The position numbers were made by a program, and so were the translations under genes. Below are positions 32,030 through 46,588 of a stretch of 64,000 bases of DNA, one piece after another. The notes beneath the pieces are model-generated. The model worked only from the letters and a program-made list of their open reading frames with translations. It ran no database searches and was not told the DNA's origin. Source of the stretch: Perognathus longimembris pacificus (taxonomy: Eukaryota > Chordata > Mammalia > Rodentia > Heteromyidae). The stretch is taken from positions 68,972,767 to 69,036,766 of the forward strand of contig NC_063161.1 in assembly GCF_023159225.1 (NCBI RefSeq). The letters run 5' to 3'. Each line of letters begins with the position of its first letter. Within the stretch, counting starts at the first letter, position 1.

Positions 32030-32475
32030 AAGTTAAAAAATTTCACATTTAATATCATGTCTCATAATTTATATTGCTTAAAGTAATGATCTGCATGCTT
32101 ACAAACAATATTTTCTTTAAACACCCCAATGTGAGCTAATAGCTCCTGCTTTATGAAGCAAACCCCCAGTCTCCACACACAGGCTCCCAGAGAGCCCCTT
32201 GCAAAGCACATGTATGTCCTTTATTCTGGCTGTTAACTAAAATACAAAAAGCTACAGTAAGAATTGGAACTAAATTTTCCACTTTTTGGAATACAATAAT
32301 AGGAAACATTCTAATTGATTGAGCTGGAGACTAAACTATGATTCATTCATTCATCTTAAAAGACAGAAATGTGTAAACCCAGCCAGGTAAAATGGAGAAA
32401 ATGCATTGGTTGGTGGGGAAGCAGGCGCCCCCTGGTGGAGCGGCGGTGCCAGCGCTCTGTGTCCTCAGGTGAGTG
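32030..32475 (-). terminator. BAIAP2L1: BAIAP2L1 3' UTR, candidate poly(A) signals
   Basis: An AT-rich segment after the stop. Minus-strand AATAAA occurs at 32220-32225 and ATTAAA at 32048-32053. In human the two genes end very close together, so the UTR could also run on towards 31.4 kb; which site is used cannot be decided here. Confidence 0.5.
32425..32438 (-). promoter_or_regulatory. CTCF-like motif in BAIAP2L1 3' UTR
   Basis: The minus strand reads CCACCAGGGGGCGC, a full match to the CTCF core as I know it. It sits 38 bp past the stop codon. Confidence 0.6.
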
Positions 32476-32551
32476 TCAGCGAATGAGGGGTGCTGAGCGA
32501 TCATTTGTCACGGTTGGCCGGAGCTTCACAGTAGCGAAGGGGTTCTCTCCA
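32476..32551 (-). CDS. BAIAP2L1: BAIAP2L1 last coding exon (14)
   Basis: Encodes the WH2-like tail '[20 protein letters not shown]' then PLIR and TGA. Human ends PIIR. Acceptor ctgacag/TGG. Confidence 0.95.
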
Positions 32552-35500
32552 CTGTCAGGGGAAGAAAAATCTACATGAGTGTTGCCCTCCACTGGGGCTC
32601 ACCGCTGGGAGGCCCGCATCCTGCACCCCTCCAGTCATAAGCAAGTACACAGCCGCATTTCCTTTGTTCTTTTGGGTCCTGGGGTTTAAATTCAGGGCTT
32701 TGTGACTGGACAAACAGCCCTTCTGCTTTAGTTTGCAGAGATGGTCCTCTTTTGGTGGAAACTGGGCTGCCCGCAGACCATGATCTTCCTACTCCTGCCT
32801 CTGGCATGGCTGGGGTTCGTGAGCCTATGTCACCATATTCTGCTTAGTGATTGAGAGAGCTTTTGCTCAGGCTGGCCTTACACTGAAATCCTCCCAGGCA
32901 GCAGGATTACAGGTGTGAGCTACCGCACTCAGCCCTCATAGTGCTGACCACAGTAGTCCTCTCGTGTTGCCCTGCTGGGTAGGGAACAAGCCAGTGTTTT
33001 TAGCAGAAGCCCAAGGGCATACACATCCACACTTGTTTAGTCCTGGAGTGCAGGGCCAAGTGGGAGGCTGGATCCAGAGGTGGCACCCTGCCTCTCCAGG
33101 ACCTGCTCCCCGGAATGTCTAAAGCTGGCGACACGTACCTGAGGAAAGGCGGCTTGGCAGTCCCATTTGCATCACTCTGTGGGAGGGATAAATGAGAAGA
33201 TTAGGGAAGGACTTTCCTGAGGAGTTGGGATTATAGGCATGCACTACCATGCTCACGTGAAATCAGGGCCTTTTAAGTAAACCCACGGTTAAAGACTTGG
33301 AAAGCTCCTGAGTGATTAAAGACCTGGATCTCGCTTATCTGAGACTCCTGTGAGGGGTGGGAGGAGGGTTGGAGGGACCCTCATGTGTTACCTCCGGCAC
33401 AGGCCGGCCTGTGACAGATACCTGGAGCTCAGATGTAAGCCGTGGGGGCTGAGAGTGTGGCTCAGTGGTGAAGTGCTTGTCTAGCATGCATGAAGCCCTG
33501 GGTTCAATGCCTCAGTACCACACAGAAGAAGCCAGAAGTGGTGCTGTGGCTTAAGAGGTAGAGTGCTAGCCTTGAGCGGAAGAAGCTCAGTGCCCAGGCC
33601 CTGAGTTCAAGCCCTAGGACGGGCAAAAAAACCCTAAGCAGTGGGGTCCTGTGTGCAAGCAGTACAGCAGACTTGGGGCTCTAGGGCACCTCTGGAGTGA
33701 CTGCTTTTGGGGAGTTGCAGTGAAAAAAACCCTGGCTGGGGGGGGTGAAGGAGGGAGGGGGTTGATCCTGATCGCTACAGCCTAGCTGTCTCAGGGAGTC
33801 CACAGAAGAATGGGAGAAAAGGCAGGTGCCAGGAACAGTGGCTGCCACTCACAAGGCTCTGGGTCGCAGGTGGGCCTCCTGCCAGCTTCCAGGCAGAGCT
33901 TGGCCCAAAGCTAAAAGGCCTGCAGTGGAATTACATTTCCTGCCAGCAGGGGGCGGTGTGGGACCAAGTGAGGCGCAGCCAGGGCTGGGATGGGGGGGTG
34001 TCCTGGGCAGTGCAGAGGGGTACCAGGCCAGGGGCTCTGACCTGTCCAGGGGCTAAGCTGCAGGGCAGGGGACGGGGTACAGTGCTGGTCCTGACATCAG
34101 GCCAGCGGCTGCTCAGCACATCCTGATGGAGCTGCAGACTGACTTCCTCCTGCAAGGAGCTGCGGGCCCACTGGCTCTGACCTTGTTACTGTCTCATGAT
34201 TAAGGGCCAATTTATGATTTTTCCCCTCTGGCAGTACTGGGGTGCAGCTCTGGCCCCGTCCTGGAAAGGCAGGCACTCTAACCACTTGAATTCAACCCTC
34301 ACCTCTTTTTTTTTTTGTTATTTTTCAGTGAGAGTTTGGCCGGTTTGCCTGGGGCAAGCCCAGAGATCTTCCTACATACTGCCGCCATGCCAACTTTTGG
34401 TTGAGATGGGGGAAGAGGGGGTGTCCTTTTTTTTGGCCAGTCATAGGGCTTGAACTCTGGGCCTGGGCACTGTCCCTGAGCTCTTCAGCTCAAGGCTAAT
34501 GCTTTAGTGCTTGAGCCACAGTCTCATGGCCTTTCCTGCCTAGACTGGCTTTGAATTGCGATCCTTGGATCTCAGCCTCTGGAGTAGCTAAGATTATAGG
34601 CACCAGCACCCAGCCAGAGAGGGGGTCTTGTCAACTTTTCTACCTGGACTAGCTTTGAATCTCAATCCTTCTGATTCCCACCTCCCATGTTGGGATTACA
34701 GACATGAACAACTGCACCCAGCTATGATTTTCAAAAACATGAGGAGGCCTGCTGACTTCTTGCTGGAAGGAGCCCTGGACCACCCCCAGAGGCCAGCAGG
34801 AAGGGCAGCCTTAGTCTGCCACAGGGAGGCCTCTCCCAGGTGCCCTCCTGGGCTGGGAGTCAGAGGGCGGGCCCGGGTACGGGGCGGAGGGCCCTAAAAC
34901 CCACACAGCTTTCTCAAGTCAGAGAGAGAGAAACCGCCATAGCAAATGTGTAAAGTGGTGAGAAGCTGCAGCTGAGTGAGGAGCACACTAATTCCTACAG
35001 CCCAGGCCAAATGGGGGCCAAGCCTGTACCCCAAACCCCAGGCCAGCAGGAATAGGTAGGTTGCAAGCATGTGGTCACCAGGAAAGCCATGTCCTGTAAA
35101 TGCCCCACGGTCCAACCAAAGGAGAATGCAGCTCCGCACAAATGCCAGCCAACTCTGCCCAGCGAGGGTGGGGGCTGGGGATGGGCGTGGCTGTTCCCTG
35201 GCCTACTACTGAAGACACAGAGCCACTTCACAGAAATTCCTTAGAGACCAGGTGTGACAGAGCACGCCTGTAGTCCAAGCACTTTGGAGGCTGAGGCCTG
35301 AGGATTTTGAGTTCTAAGCCAGCCTGGGCTACATAGCAAGGCCTTGTCCTTCCTACAGACAAAAACTGGCTGTGTGCTTTTCTGCCCATGGTATTAAGAT
35401 GTCCACGTACTAAACAGTTACTGTGGTGGCTGACTGACGTAGTGCGGCATAGCGACCTTGCCGACCTTGCCTGTGTGAAGGTGACAACACCCTCCCCCCT

Positions 35501-38500
35501 TGACTGGGACATGGCGGTCAGGCTGAGGCCCGTTATTGGCAAGGTGGCGCCTCCTGGCCTCCTAAGGCTGTTTCTACAACTCCTATTTGAAGCTTTGTTT
35601 GAAGGATCCTTGAATCCTTGGAGGAAATGTTACTGTGGCTGTGGGCCCTGGAAGGGAATGTGAGCTTTTCTTCAGGTTGGGGGTGACAAGGGAGCAGAGT
35701 CCTCCCCCCCAGTGCCTCAAGGCCCTGCAGCCTGACTGTTTTCTGGGACTTGCACTCACTCACCTCCCTCTCCCCCCCGCACGCCTCCATACTGTGGCAG
35801 TTGATGTATCTTAAATAAGGTAGTGACTAGATGGGAGGGGGACTCTCCAAGGGAAGCCCGTCTCCTTATAGGCATACATAGAATGTCCCCACACAGGAGA
35901 TGGGAGTGTGCTCTGACTCCCTGTTGCTTTCAGATCCTTATTTCTGCCTTGAGGAGGACAACTAATCAGTGGCAGAAGGTTAAGGCAAACTACCACAACA
36001 CTGTTTATCTCATGGTAATCAAAGCACAAAGCCTCCTAGTAACAGACAGCTTTGCTGGGTGCCAGTGGCTCACACCTGTAACCCTAGCTACTCAGGAAGC
36101 TGAGATCTGAGGATTGCAGTTTGAAGCCAGCCCAGGCAGAAAAATCCCTGAGACACTTACTTCCAATTAACTACTCAAAAACCAGAAGTGGCGCTGTGGC
36201 TCAAGTGGTACAGCACTAGCCTTGAGCACAAACAGGCTCAGGTATAGCACCCAGGCCCTGAGTTCAAGCCCCACAAATGACAAAAACTTAAAGATAGGAC
36301 AGCTTTTTTGGGTGGTATGTAGTGTAGCCTGAATGCAGGACCTAGGCACTGCCCTTGAGCTCTTTTGCTCAGTTTTCTGGGTTAGAGATAATAGTCCCAC
36401 AAACGGGGCTGGGAATATGGCCTAGTATAGAGTGCTTGCCCCATGTACACAAAGTCCTGGGTTTGATTCCTCAGCACCACATATATAGAAAAAAGCCAGA
36501 AGTGGCGCTGTGGCTCAAGTGGTAGAGTGCCAGCCTTGAGCAAAAGGAACAGTGCTCAGGCCCTGAGTTCAAGCCCCAGGACTGGCAAAAAACAAAACAA
36601 GCAAAAAAAAAAAAAAAAGTCCCACAGACTTTCCTGCCCCAGCCATCTTCAAACCATGATTCTCAGATGTCAGCCTCCTGAAAAGCTAGGATTTCAGGTA
36701 TGAGCCACGGGCACCCAGCTTCTTCATCACTATCATCATTTTGCCAGCCTGGGGCTTGAATTCAGGGTCTGGCACTGTCTCTGAGCTTCTTTTGCTCAAG
36801 TCCACTGCTCTACCTCTTGAGCCACAGCTCCACTTCTGGTTTTTTCTGTGTATGTGGTACTGAGGAATTGAACCCAGGGCTTTATGCATGCTAGGCGAGC
36901 ACTCTACCACTAAGCCACATTCCCAGCCCTGAATTTAATAGGAATCTATTTACATCCAAAGTGGGAAGCTGTCTCTCCAATGGCTTTAAGCAGCCTGAAC
37001 TAACTTGCTAAGATGGACAGCAGCTCATCTATGGTCATGCTTATTCACTTGTTCAGAACCCCAACCCTCACAGCTGCTTCTCTTCACTTTAGAAAAGAAC
37101 TGTTTTTCTCTTTTTTTTTTTTTTTTTTTTGCCAGTCCTGGAGCTTGGACTCAGGGCCTGAGCACTGTCCCTGGCTTCTTTTTGCTCAAGTTTAGCACTC
37201 TGCCACTTGAGCCACAGCGCCACTTCTGGCCGTTTTCTATATATGTGGTGCTGGGGAATTGAACCCAGGGCCTCATGTATATGAGGCAAGCACTCTTGCC
37301 ACTAGGCCATATTCCCAGCCCTGTTTTTCTCTTTTTAATGTTGGCCCGGTTCAAGATTGTAGAGTGGGAGATGTGTATAGCTTTAAAATATGCACATGAG
37401 AGGAAAGCCACCACCCCGGGGTCCAGGCAGAGCAGGCTCCCAGGGGCCACCTCCCCTTGCTGGGCCCTCGGCCCCCAGCTATGCCTGCCACATGGGATCA
37501 TGGCTGAGCTCCCCTGCCACCCCTGGGATGTGGAGGCCAAAGCCCAGAGTCCTGGCTTCATGGAAATGGATCCGTGACGCTCATTAGCACTCTGCACACT
37601 TAGTTTACACCTTCATTTGTGACACTTGCCACAGCTGCACAGAAGCTGACAGCTTCCTTCTAGGGCCATGCCCTAGGCCCGCTCTGCCTTCTGTCCTCCT
37701 CTACTGCATCATCTACACCGAAATGGAACCACGTGACTAGGTGTCGTGTCACCAAGCAGAGGGCTGGCCTCAAACCATGATCCTCCTGATCTTGGCCTCC
37801 CAAGTAGCTAGGACTCTAGGTGTGAGCCCAACACCTGGCTATCTTGGTTGCTTTGTATGGCAGGGCCTGGCGCTCTGCCGATAGCATCTCCCATGGATCT
37901 TGGGTGGGTTAATGTAAGGAAAGCTACACTGACTGCATGGGGCAAGATGAAATGGCAGCTCTTCTCCCTCAGGAAGCAACAGGAAACGGAAGCTCCTGTG
38001 TGGAGCGGGGAGGGCTGCAGTGAGGGGAGGTGTCGTCACTCACAGGCATGGCGCTGTTCGGTCTGGCCTGCGCTCGAAAGGTAGATGTGTTCTTGGCGGG
38101 GTCGGGTGCAGGCTGGCACTGCAGGTAGTCAGGAGGCGGGATGGCCACACTGCCCTTCTCAGTCAGGTCCACCGTGCTGACGCTCCTCACCGGGGCCGGG
38201 CTCCAAGCCAAAGCACAGAGCCAAGTCAGACAAGAGCCACCCCCTCCCTAGCCCCTAGCGCCCCAGGCACTGACCACGCTAGCAGCAGTCACCCACAATC
38301 CAGGTGGAGGTGGCTGTGGGGACCACTGTATGTGGCTTCTGCCAAACACTGTAAGCTCACACTCAGGACCAAAGAAAGGGGGGCTGGCTCTTATGTGATT
38401 TAATACAAGCAGATTAAATGTGGAAAATCAGGAAAAGGGAGGGTGCAGCAAGTTCCTGAGCCAAAAGAAACCGAACACTCGGAAAAAAATGTAAAGACTC

Positions 38501-41500
38501 TGGGTTTTGTTTTTTCCTTTTGTGGATCTGTTTTTTATCTGGGCCTAGGCTGGCATCTAACTTGGGATCCTCCTGCCTCAGCCTCCCCAGTGCTGGGATT
38601 ATAGGTGTGCACCACCATGCCTAACAAAACCCAGAATTGTAGCCTCTTAAAAAGGATGCTCAGTTTTAATTTCTTGGCACAGGGGCATTTGAGCTGTTCT
38701 GATAGGGATGAACATTGTAGATGGAGTCAAGATGCAGAGCGAGGGAGGCCTGCGAGACATGGCCTGGGCAGTGGGCTGGGGGGGCGGGTCCTGATAGGCA
38801 CACAGGCATGTGCACATGCTGTTCTTGGGGTCCTACAGGAGGGCCACAAGACCCCCACAACAACTATCCACACGGAGACACAATGGCTCTTCCTGGAGCA
38901 AGTTCCTTGACATTGCTGGGCTTTGGTTTTCTCATTTTAGAGTGGGGGCCTACTGCAAGATGGGTGCTACCCCTGGGGTCTGGGTTACATTGGAGGTAGA
39001 TGCTGTGCTGGGGTGTGAGTTATGTCTGGGGCCAGTGCTGCCCAGGGTATGGGTTACATGGGGCTGGGCTGGGGCCGGGGGCCCTGGCTACCTGGGTGTA
39101 GGCACAGGGGTGGCTTCTGTGGCGCTATCCTCCAGCAGCTTGGTGTACGAGGACGGGAACCACCCTCTCCTGCGGGGAGAGAGAGGCGTGCCTGGCTGCG
39201 TGCATGTCACATTCACCCCTCCAATCACCCCATTTTCCCTCATCCATGTGCTCACTGAAGCTACTCAGGGCTGACATCTTTCTCCTTGTCTCTGCAGGGA
39301 TGGAACCAAGCGCCTCAGGCATGCGGAACACATGCAAGTCCTTTTGTTTCTATTTTATTTATTTATTTTTATTGCTTGCCAGTCCTGGGGCTTGGACTCA
39401 GGGCCTGAGCACTCTACCACTTGAGTCACAGCTCCACTGTCGGCCTTTTCTGTTTACGTGGTGCTGAGGAATCAAACCCAGGGCTTCATGCATGCAAGGC
39501 GAGCACTCTACCACTAAGCCATATTCCCAGCCCTCTTTTTTATTTTTGAGACAGGGTCTTGCCACTTGGCCTGCACTGGCCTCCAATAAAGATCCTCCTG
39601 ACTCCACCTTCAGAGTAGCTGGGAGTAGCTGGGATTGCAGGCACATGCGCAACACCCAGCCCTTGTCTTAAGTGTGAAAACCTATTTGCTGCAGACTCAG
39701 GCAGGGCCAGGTGCAATGCCGCCAGCCATCAGCTGGTAGCTGCGTGGGAGGAGAGGCCGGTCTGGAGCAAATCAATGACTGAGTATGTCACTGCAGCTAC
39801 CCGGGAAGTACAAATAGGAGGATCAGGGTCCAAGTGGGTCTGGGCATAAAGCAAAACCCTCTATCAAGAAACAACCAGTGCCAGAAGGGCTGAGTGTGGC
39901 TCAAGGGGTACACCTAGCAAGCACCAGGCCTGAGTTTTCAAGGCCCCAGTACCACAAGAAAAAACAACAACAAACTCCCCAGATTATTCCTGAGAAATAG
40001 GTCCTTTTTAAAAACAAAGGAAAATTGAAAGCTCTGTGGGGGTGATATCACAGGCCACCTAGATTCACTGCAGCGGAACAGACATTAGCAAACTGGACTC
40101 CAGCTCAAGTGCTCCCACGCACGGCGGCAGCTCTGGGAGCCTTTGCTGGGACCCAGACTCACGCTCTGGTGGTGTCGTGCTCCCCATAGAGCCAGCCATC
40201 CTTCTCCTCCGGGACGAGCAGCGTGATGATGTCCCCCTGCGCAAAGCTCAGCAGGGTCTTGTTGGCGCCAGCCGTGTGAGGGAAGATGGTCTTCACCTTT
40301 TGCCTCTTCATCAGGTTTAGGCCAGTGGCGACGGAAATCGACCTCTGTAAGCTGGGGTCCTCGGGCGAGTCTGTTACAGGGGTGTGGCCTTGAGGGCCAG
40401 GGCATGGCCTCGAGGGTGGGGCGTGGCCCTGATGATCAGGGATGGGCACATAGGGCAGATGCAAGCCCCCTCCCTCCGGCCTTGCCCATGCCTGTGTTCT
40501 ATCACTGCTCTATTACTACCAGCAGCCCTTGCGCCAGCAACCACCAGCCTCATTGCTTTGTAGCAGCTACCAGCTTACCAGTGCCCTGACTGGTGGGGAA
40601 ACTGAGGGCAGAAGAGCTCTAGAACTGGCCCAGATCACACAGGTGCAAGTGGTGGCCAGACCTGTCCAGAGGAACTGAGCCCACAGCATGCTGTGTGCTG
40701 ACTGGACCTTCAACAACAAGGGCTCCTCCTGCTGCCCTCTGGCAAATTCTTCACCATGATAACAAGGTTTTGCTATCTCTCACTGCTCTCTCTCCTTTTT
40801 TCTTTTTTTGGTGCCAGTTCTGGGGCTTGAACCCAGGGCCTGGACACTGCCTCTGAGCTTCTTTTGCTCAAGATTAACACTCTACCACTTGAGCCACAGT
40901 GTCACTTCTGGCTGTGTATGTGGTACCGAGGAATCGAACCCAGGGCTTCAGGCATGCTAGGCAAGCACTCTACCGCTAAGCCACATTCCTGGCCCTCTCT
41001 TTTGGCTTTTACTAAAGAGATTCAGTGGTTTGCATGATGGTGCTGGGCTGGCATTCCTGACTCAACTCCTCTAGAAGCAAATGACCCCAGCCCTCACAGC
41101 CAGTGTGGAAATCTCAGCTCTGCCTAAGCCTGCAGCTGCAAGGCCCCCATACTCACATCTGAGACACCACAAAGACCAGCCAGGTCCTGGGGGCTGAGTG
41201 CTAAAGGCTGCCTGGGATGAGTAGGCCTGGCCAGGGAAGCGACACACAATTTTTGCCACCATAATGGGCTCTACTTTGTTGAAAGGGAAGCAGTGAATGA
41301 AGTCGCCAGAAAGCACAAGGCACCTTGCCAGAGAGGGAGAGTGTAGAGAGTTCTATGATGCCTGTGGCTAAGATTTATAATCAAGATTTTTGTCATGTAT
41401 AGTTGGCTTTACTGAAAAACAAACAAACGCTCATAAGATGGAACACAGAGCAAAGCTAGGCTATGTACATGCCAATTCATAATACTAATTATATTATTTC

Positions 41501-44500
41501 TTGTGTGTTTAGGTTGGCCTGAACTCTTGATCCTCCTGCTTTAGCCTCTTGGATGCTGGGATTACAGGTGTGCACTATGACACCCTGTTCAATAACATTT
41601 CTCAATAGCACACCTACCCATGTAAGTAGCCATTAGTAGCTAAGATTTATGTGTGTCATAAAAAGATGTCTCTAATCAGAATATCTTAAGGTCTACTTTT
41701 TTTTTTTTCTTTCCACAACTAGATATGGCTCCTAGGCTCAGCTCTCAGCCCCACCTTATCAGTCTTGAGGTATAAGCTATTCAAAGCTATGGCTGGACCA
41801 ATCTACCATACCTGTTTATTTGCCTCTCTGTCATGATATGATGGATATTTATTTTACAAATTTTACTTTAAAAAATTATGAAGGTGCCATGCAGGAAATC
41901 TCTTACCTTTTGAGTGATTTATCTTTTCTGAAGTCTGCACCCCTGTGACTGGATTATTGAACATATCAATCAGAGGGCTGGCGTAGGCCTTGGCTGAGGG
42001 AGCAGGGGGCATCTTTAGTGAATATTTAGAAATCGTGTCATAGTCCTTCCCAACCTGGAAGAAGCCTTGGTTAGTTTGGTGGCTGAGTACCCTAGCCGTG
42101 GGTGACAGATTCAAGGGAGGGGGTGTACATCCTTTCAGTCCCACCGTTTCCCCCAAATTCTGCTAGTTGTAGAACAATGCCCCCACCTGATTTATTTTAA
42201 TAGTGTCCTTCACTGTAAAAAAAAAAAAAATGCAGCTAGCTGGCTGGTGGCTCACACATGTCATCCTGGCTATCAGGAGGCTGAGATCTAGGAACCACAG
42301 TTCAAAGCCAGCCAGGGAAGAAAAAAAAGTCTGTGAGACTCTCATCCCCAATGAACCACCAGAAAAGTGGGAGTGGCACTATGGTTTCAAGTGGCAGAAC
42401 ACTAGCCTTGAGCCAAGAGCTCAGGGACAGCACCTAGGCCCTGAGTTCAAGCCCCATGGTAGACAAAACAAAAAACAAAAAAACCCACTCCAATTAGTCA
42501 AATTTCTGTCCCTAAGGGTTTGGCTCCCCTGAGGAGTGACACCATAGTCTACACTGAAGGTGGCTTTCTGCAGCATAACAGGTCATCAATATTTATAATG
42601 ACCCTCTCCCCCTCTGCTGGATGTTCTTTTTCTTTAACACTCTGCTATCAACCCTAATCTGTGCAGGGGTGGATCCCCTGCTGCTGGACCTCTGCCCTAA
42701 GTCCAATAACAATGTCCAGGGTGGAGGGCAGACACAGGTGACACGGGCTGACAGGAGGCAGTGGTGAGAGGGGGCCTCCTCTTGCTGGGTGGGGATCCCT
42801 TAGGCGATGTTGGCATGGTTTTGGGGAGAGGATGGAACCCCTAGAGCCAAGCCTATCTTCTGTGTATTCATCCTAATCCTCCTTTTCTGAACCCCTTATA
42901 TCTTTTGGCGATGTTTGGGACAGTCCTTCGGTCCAGTTTTGGGTCCCCTTTTACTAATGCTTCATCTACTGCTAGTGTTATTGGGGCGGGGGATGAAAAG
43001 CATAATCTCATTTAAAACTTTTTTTGGGGGGGAAGAGTAAGAGGTGTGGTTCATGTGGAAAAGGATTTGCTGAGCATGTACAAGGCCCTGAGTTCAAAGC
43101 CCCATATCTTCCCTCTTGGTAAGTGTCTAACCCTGCATGAGAGCAGGATGGAGTGGCACAGAAATCCTCCCACGTGCTTGGGCACCAAGCAATTCATGGA
43201 CCTCCCAATTCCCACATACCCTCCCCCCCCAAATTCTGGAGCAAACTCCACACCAATCACTCCAACTACAGATAATCTACTTTCCACTGCTGTCTCCAGC
43301 CTGGGCCACGTGGGCCTTGATTGTGCGACGTGTGCATGGGGAAGGCCGGCCCCGCTATGCTGCTCTGGGGCATGCCAGGGCATCCTGCAGGCTATTCGGA
43401 TGGAGGGCAGGGGTACACAGAGCCCATCGCCTGGCACAGGGGGCCAGGGGAGACATACCAGGTCCTCCCATTCCGCACCCGCCAGCTGTGCTCTGCCTTG
43501 GATCTGCACCAGACCCAGGCAGGCAGCTGGACTCAGGTGTCCAAAATGCCAGCAGGCTCCAAAGCTTTCCCTGCATGTTTGTGAAAACGAAGCAATAAAG
43601 CCCATGGCCATGGCAATGGACATCTCTTGCTCACCACTGGCCTCAGTTCATTGCTGGAAGACTTCCAAGTGTGTAGCACATTTGTGTGGCTCGCTTCAGC
43701 TCTGAAGGCAAGGGATAGCGTGGGAAGGGGTGGGTTTGGAAGAGAACAGAGGCCTGTGGCCTCCACCAATGAGGGTGGCCCTCAGCCTTTGCTCCGAGCC
43801 CACCTGGCCCAAACACAGCAGCAAGCACACAGTGAGATGGAGAAGAGGGAAGTGGCACCTACCATGCTGTTTCTCTCGATCATGGGTGACGGCTGAGGCG
43901 TCATGGATGCGGGTGTGGAAATTGGGGTCCTTATCTCTTCGATCATGTGCATGACTTTCTCTGGCACTTTGGTGGCATCGAAGCAGGTTTCCTGCCACCT
44001 GGGCAGCTTGGAATTCAGTAATTCTGCAGACTATAATAAATCCAAAAGAAGCAAAACCAATGGCAAAGGCATCTGGTGACAGACTCCCTCATAGGATCAG
44101 GGATAGTGCATTACTGCTCATTCCAGGAGGGTAGGGGCTGCATTTCATCCACAGAGTGGAATACTGGGACTGGGGGTCATAGTGATTAATGATATGTTCA
44201 AGGTGGGTGTGGTGGTGCACACCTGTAATGCCAGCACTTGGGAGGCTGAGGCAGGAGGATCCCGAGTTGTGGCCTGCCTGGGCTACAGAGTGAGGCACTG
44301 TATCAACAGTGAAACAAGGACAAAAACAAAAAAGAATAAAAACAAGACTCAGTTCAGGGTGTGGACATATAGCTCACTCACAGAGCATACTTTTTGTCTA
44401 TGTTCGGCATAAGGTTCAATCCTTAGCACCAAAAAAGAAAATAAGAAAAACCAGTAACTGTCTACTCCCTACCACACAAAAATAAAAAATACAAAAATTC

Positions 44501-46588
44501 AAAAGCAAAATAAGAAAGGTTGGGAGACGAGTCTTTGGCCCCAGGGAAACTGGTGAGCCCACGTATCCACATACATGCATGTGTGTGTGTGTGTGTGTGT
44601 GTGTGTACGTGTGCATGCGTGTTAGGCTAATGATGCTCTGGGAAGTGGGCTCTGAGGCCATCTCCAGGCAAGTACAAAGAAGCACCAAGGGACGTCTCTG
44701 GCCTTTGCAGAACATCTGGGCTGCAGCATGAGGCAGATATGAGCAGAGCCTGGCGACTCCGATACCCTCTGGCGTCCTCCTGCTCTCCCAGGCCAGTAAT
44801 CTGGTTGGGAAGGGGAAACTAGACCTTTCTGGAAGCTTTGAGCAAAGCAACCTCGCTGTTCTCAGGGGACTGGAACATCAGGAGGCCACATGCTTGGGAG
44901 AGCAGAGCCCCTCCCTCCTACCCCATCTGGCCCGACACTGGGCCTGTGTGAAGACAGGGCTTTGGCTGCAATGAGGGAGGGCATAGATGGTTACTGGGAC
45001 TCAAGGTCTAATCTAAGAAAGCCTTGGCCAATAGCCAGTGCTCTCAGAAAGCACCCTAGTGGCTCCTGACATAGTGGGGTGCTGTCCTGGGGAGGAAAGC
45101 CTCAGGCTGTGCAAGGCCCTCACCATGGAAACAAAGTACATGGTGAGTATTCATACTAGGCAGCCAACAATACCTATGTAGAGTATACAACAAACACATG
45201 CACACACGCAAGGCCCTGAAGGAGGAAGCTGTGCTCAAGCCTCTCCCACTGAGAACACTCTAGATCATTTCCTTGTGAGCAATGGAGAGTATCTGACCTT
45301 AACTAGTGCTAGTTTTAGACAGCTGCACAGGCAAAAGAGAAGTCATTATTTAAAATAAGTGTACTAGTGCCTGGCACCCCCACTGCTGACATGCCAGAGG
45401 GACCTCAGCTTGTCAGCCTTCTGAGGGGACAGGGAGGACTCCCAGAAAGACACTGTCCTGAGAGTGGGGAAGGGGTGGGGCTCCGGTGACATGCTCCATA
45501 GCAGTGCCAGGACGGGCCTGGGCCAATGCAGCTGCCCTAGGAAGGACACTGATGCTAAAGATGCATCAGGGTCTGTCTACACAAAAGCTGACTTGTAGGG
45601 GAGCAGAGTGGACTTTCCTGCCCATGCAGGCTTCCAGCCACAATCCTCAGATGGCAGCTTCCTGAGCAGGTCAGGCGCCCGGCCTGAGCCCCCAATGCCC
45701 AGCCTGAGCATTATTTTACAAGGGGTATTTCAACATGGACACACTTGTACATCCTATACTACAAGCAGGCATCTGTCCATTTCCCTGGGATTTCTAGGGC
45801 ACTGTACTGGGGTAAGAGCTCCCTCTGGAGCAGGAGGCCAAGGCCCACGCCCACCTTCACATGGTAGTGGTGGATGTGGTCTGTGAAGCCACAGTGCTTG
45901 TCCACCAGGAAGCAGAAGCGCCGCTTCTCCTCCAGTAGGGCTTCTTTGCAGCCATCGGCGATGAACTTCTGGATGTCACTCTGGCGGGAGGTGACTGTCT
46001 CCACATACTAGAAAATAAAGCAGAGGCATGGCAGTGACAGGATGCAAACCGTTCCTTCCAGGCCCCCATGCTCATCTTCTGCCACCTTTATGTTGCTTTA
46101 TTTAAATAATGGAGGCAGAGCAGAGCTGTCACATGACCTGTGCATGCCGCCGTCCTCATAGGCTCCTTATGCTCCCGCCCACAAGTGGCATGGATTGTGT
46201 CCAGGGAGGGTCATGTTCTATTGCAAAGCTCTGTGAACTTGGCAAGGTGCAGGTTCAAACCCTGGGTCCACATGCCAGTTACAGGGTGTAACCTAGGCTG
46301 CCCCTTCCATTGTAAAATAGGGCAGGAATGCTGATGACAGACTGCACTAACCATTCTCAACTTTGGAAAACCCTGCAGCATGCAGCTCTTATAAGGTCAG
46401 AATGCACATCCATACATCCATCCATTCATTCATTCATTCATTCATTCATTCATTCATTCATTCATTTATTCACTCATCACAATGTCTCACGGAACACTGC
46501 CTCAGCCTCCTGGGTGTTGCTGGGATTATAGGCATGCTCCGCATCACACCTGGCTCAGAATGCTGTGTGTGTGTGTGTGTGTGTACAT

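Noticed and set aside
43046..43705. 219-codon plus-strand frame
   Set aside because: It begins in an ID-like fragment and shows no domain or conservation cue; it lies in a BAIAP2L1 intron on the opposite strand.
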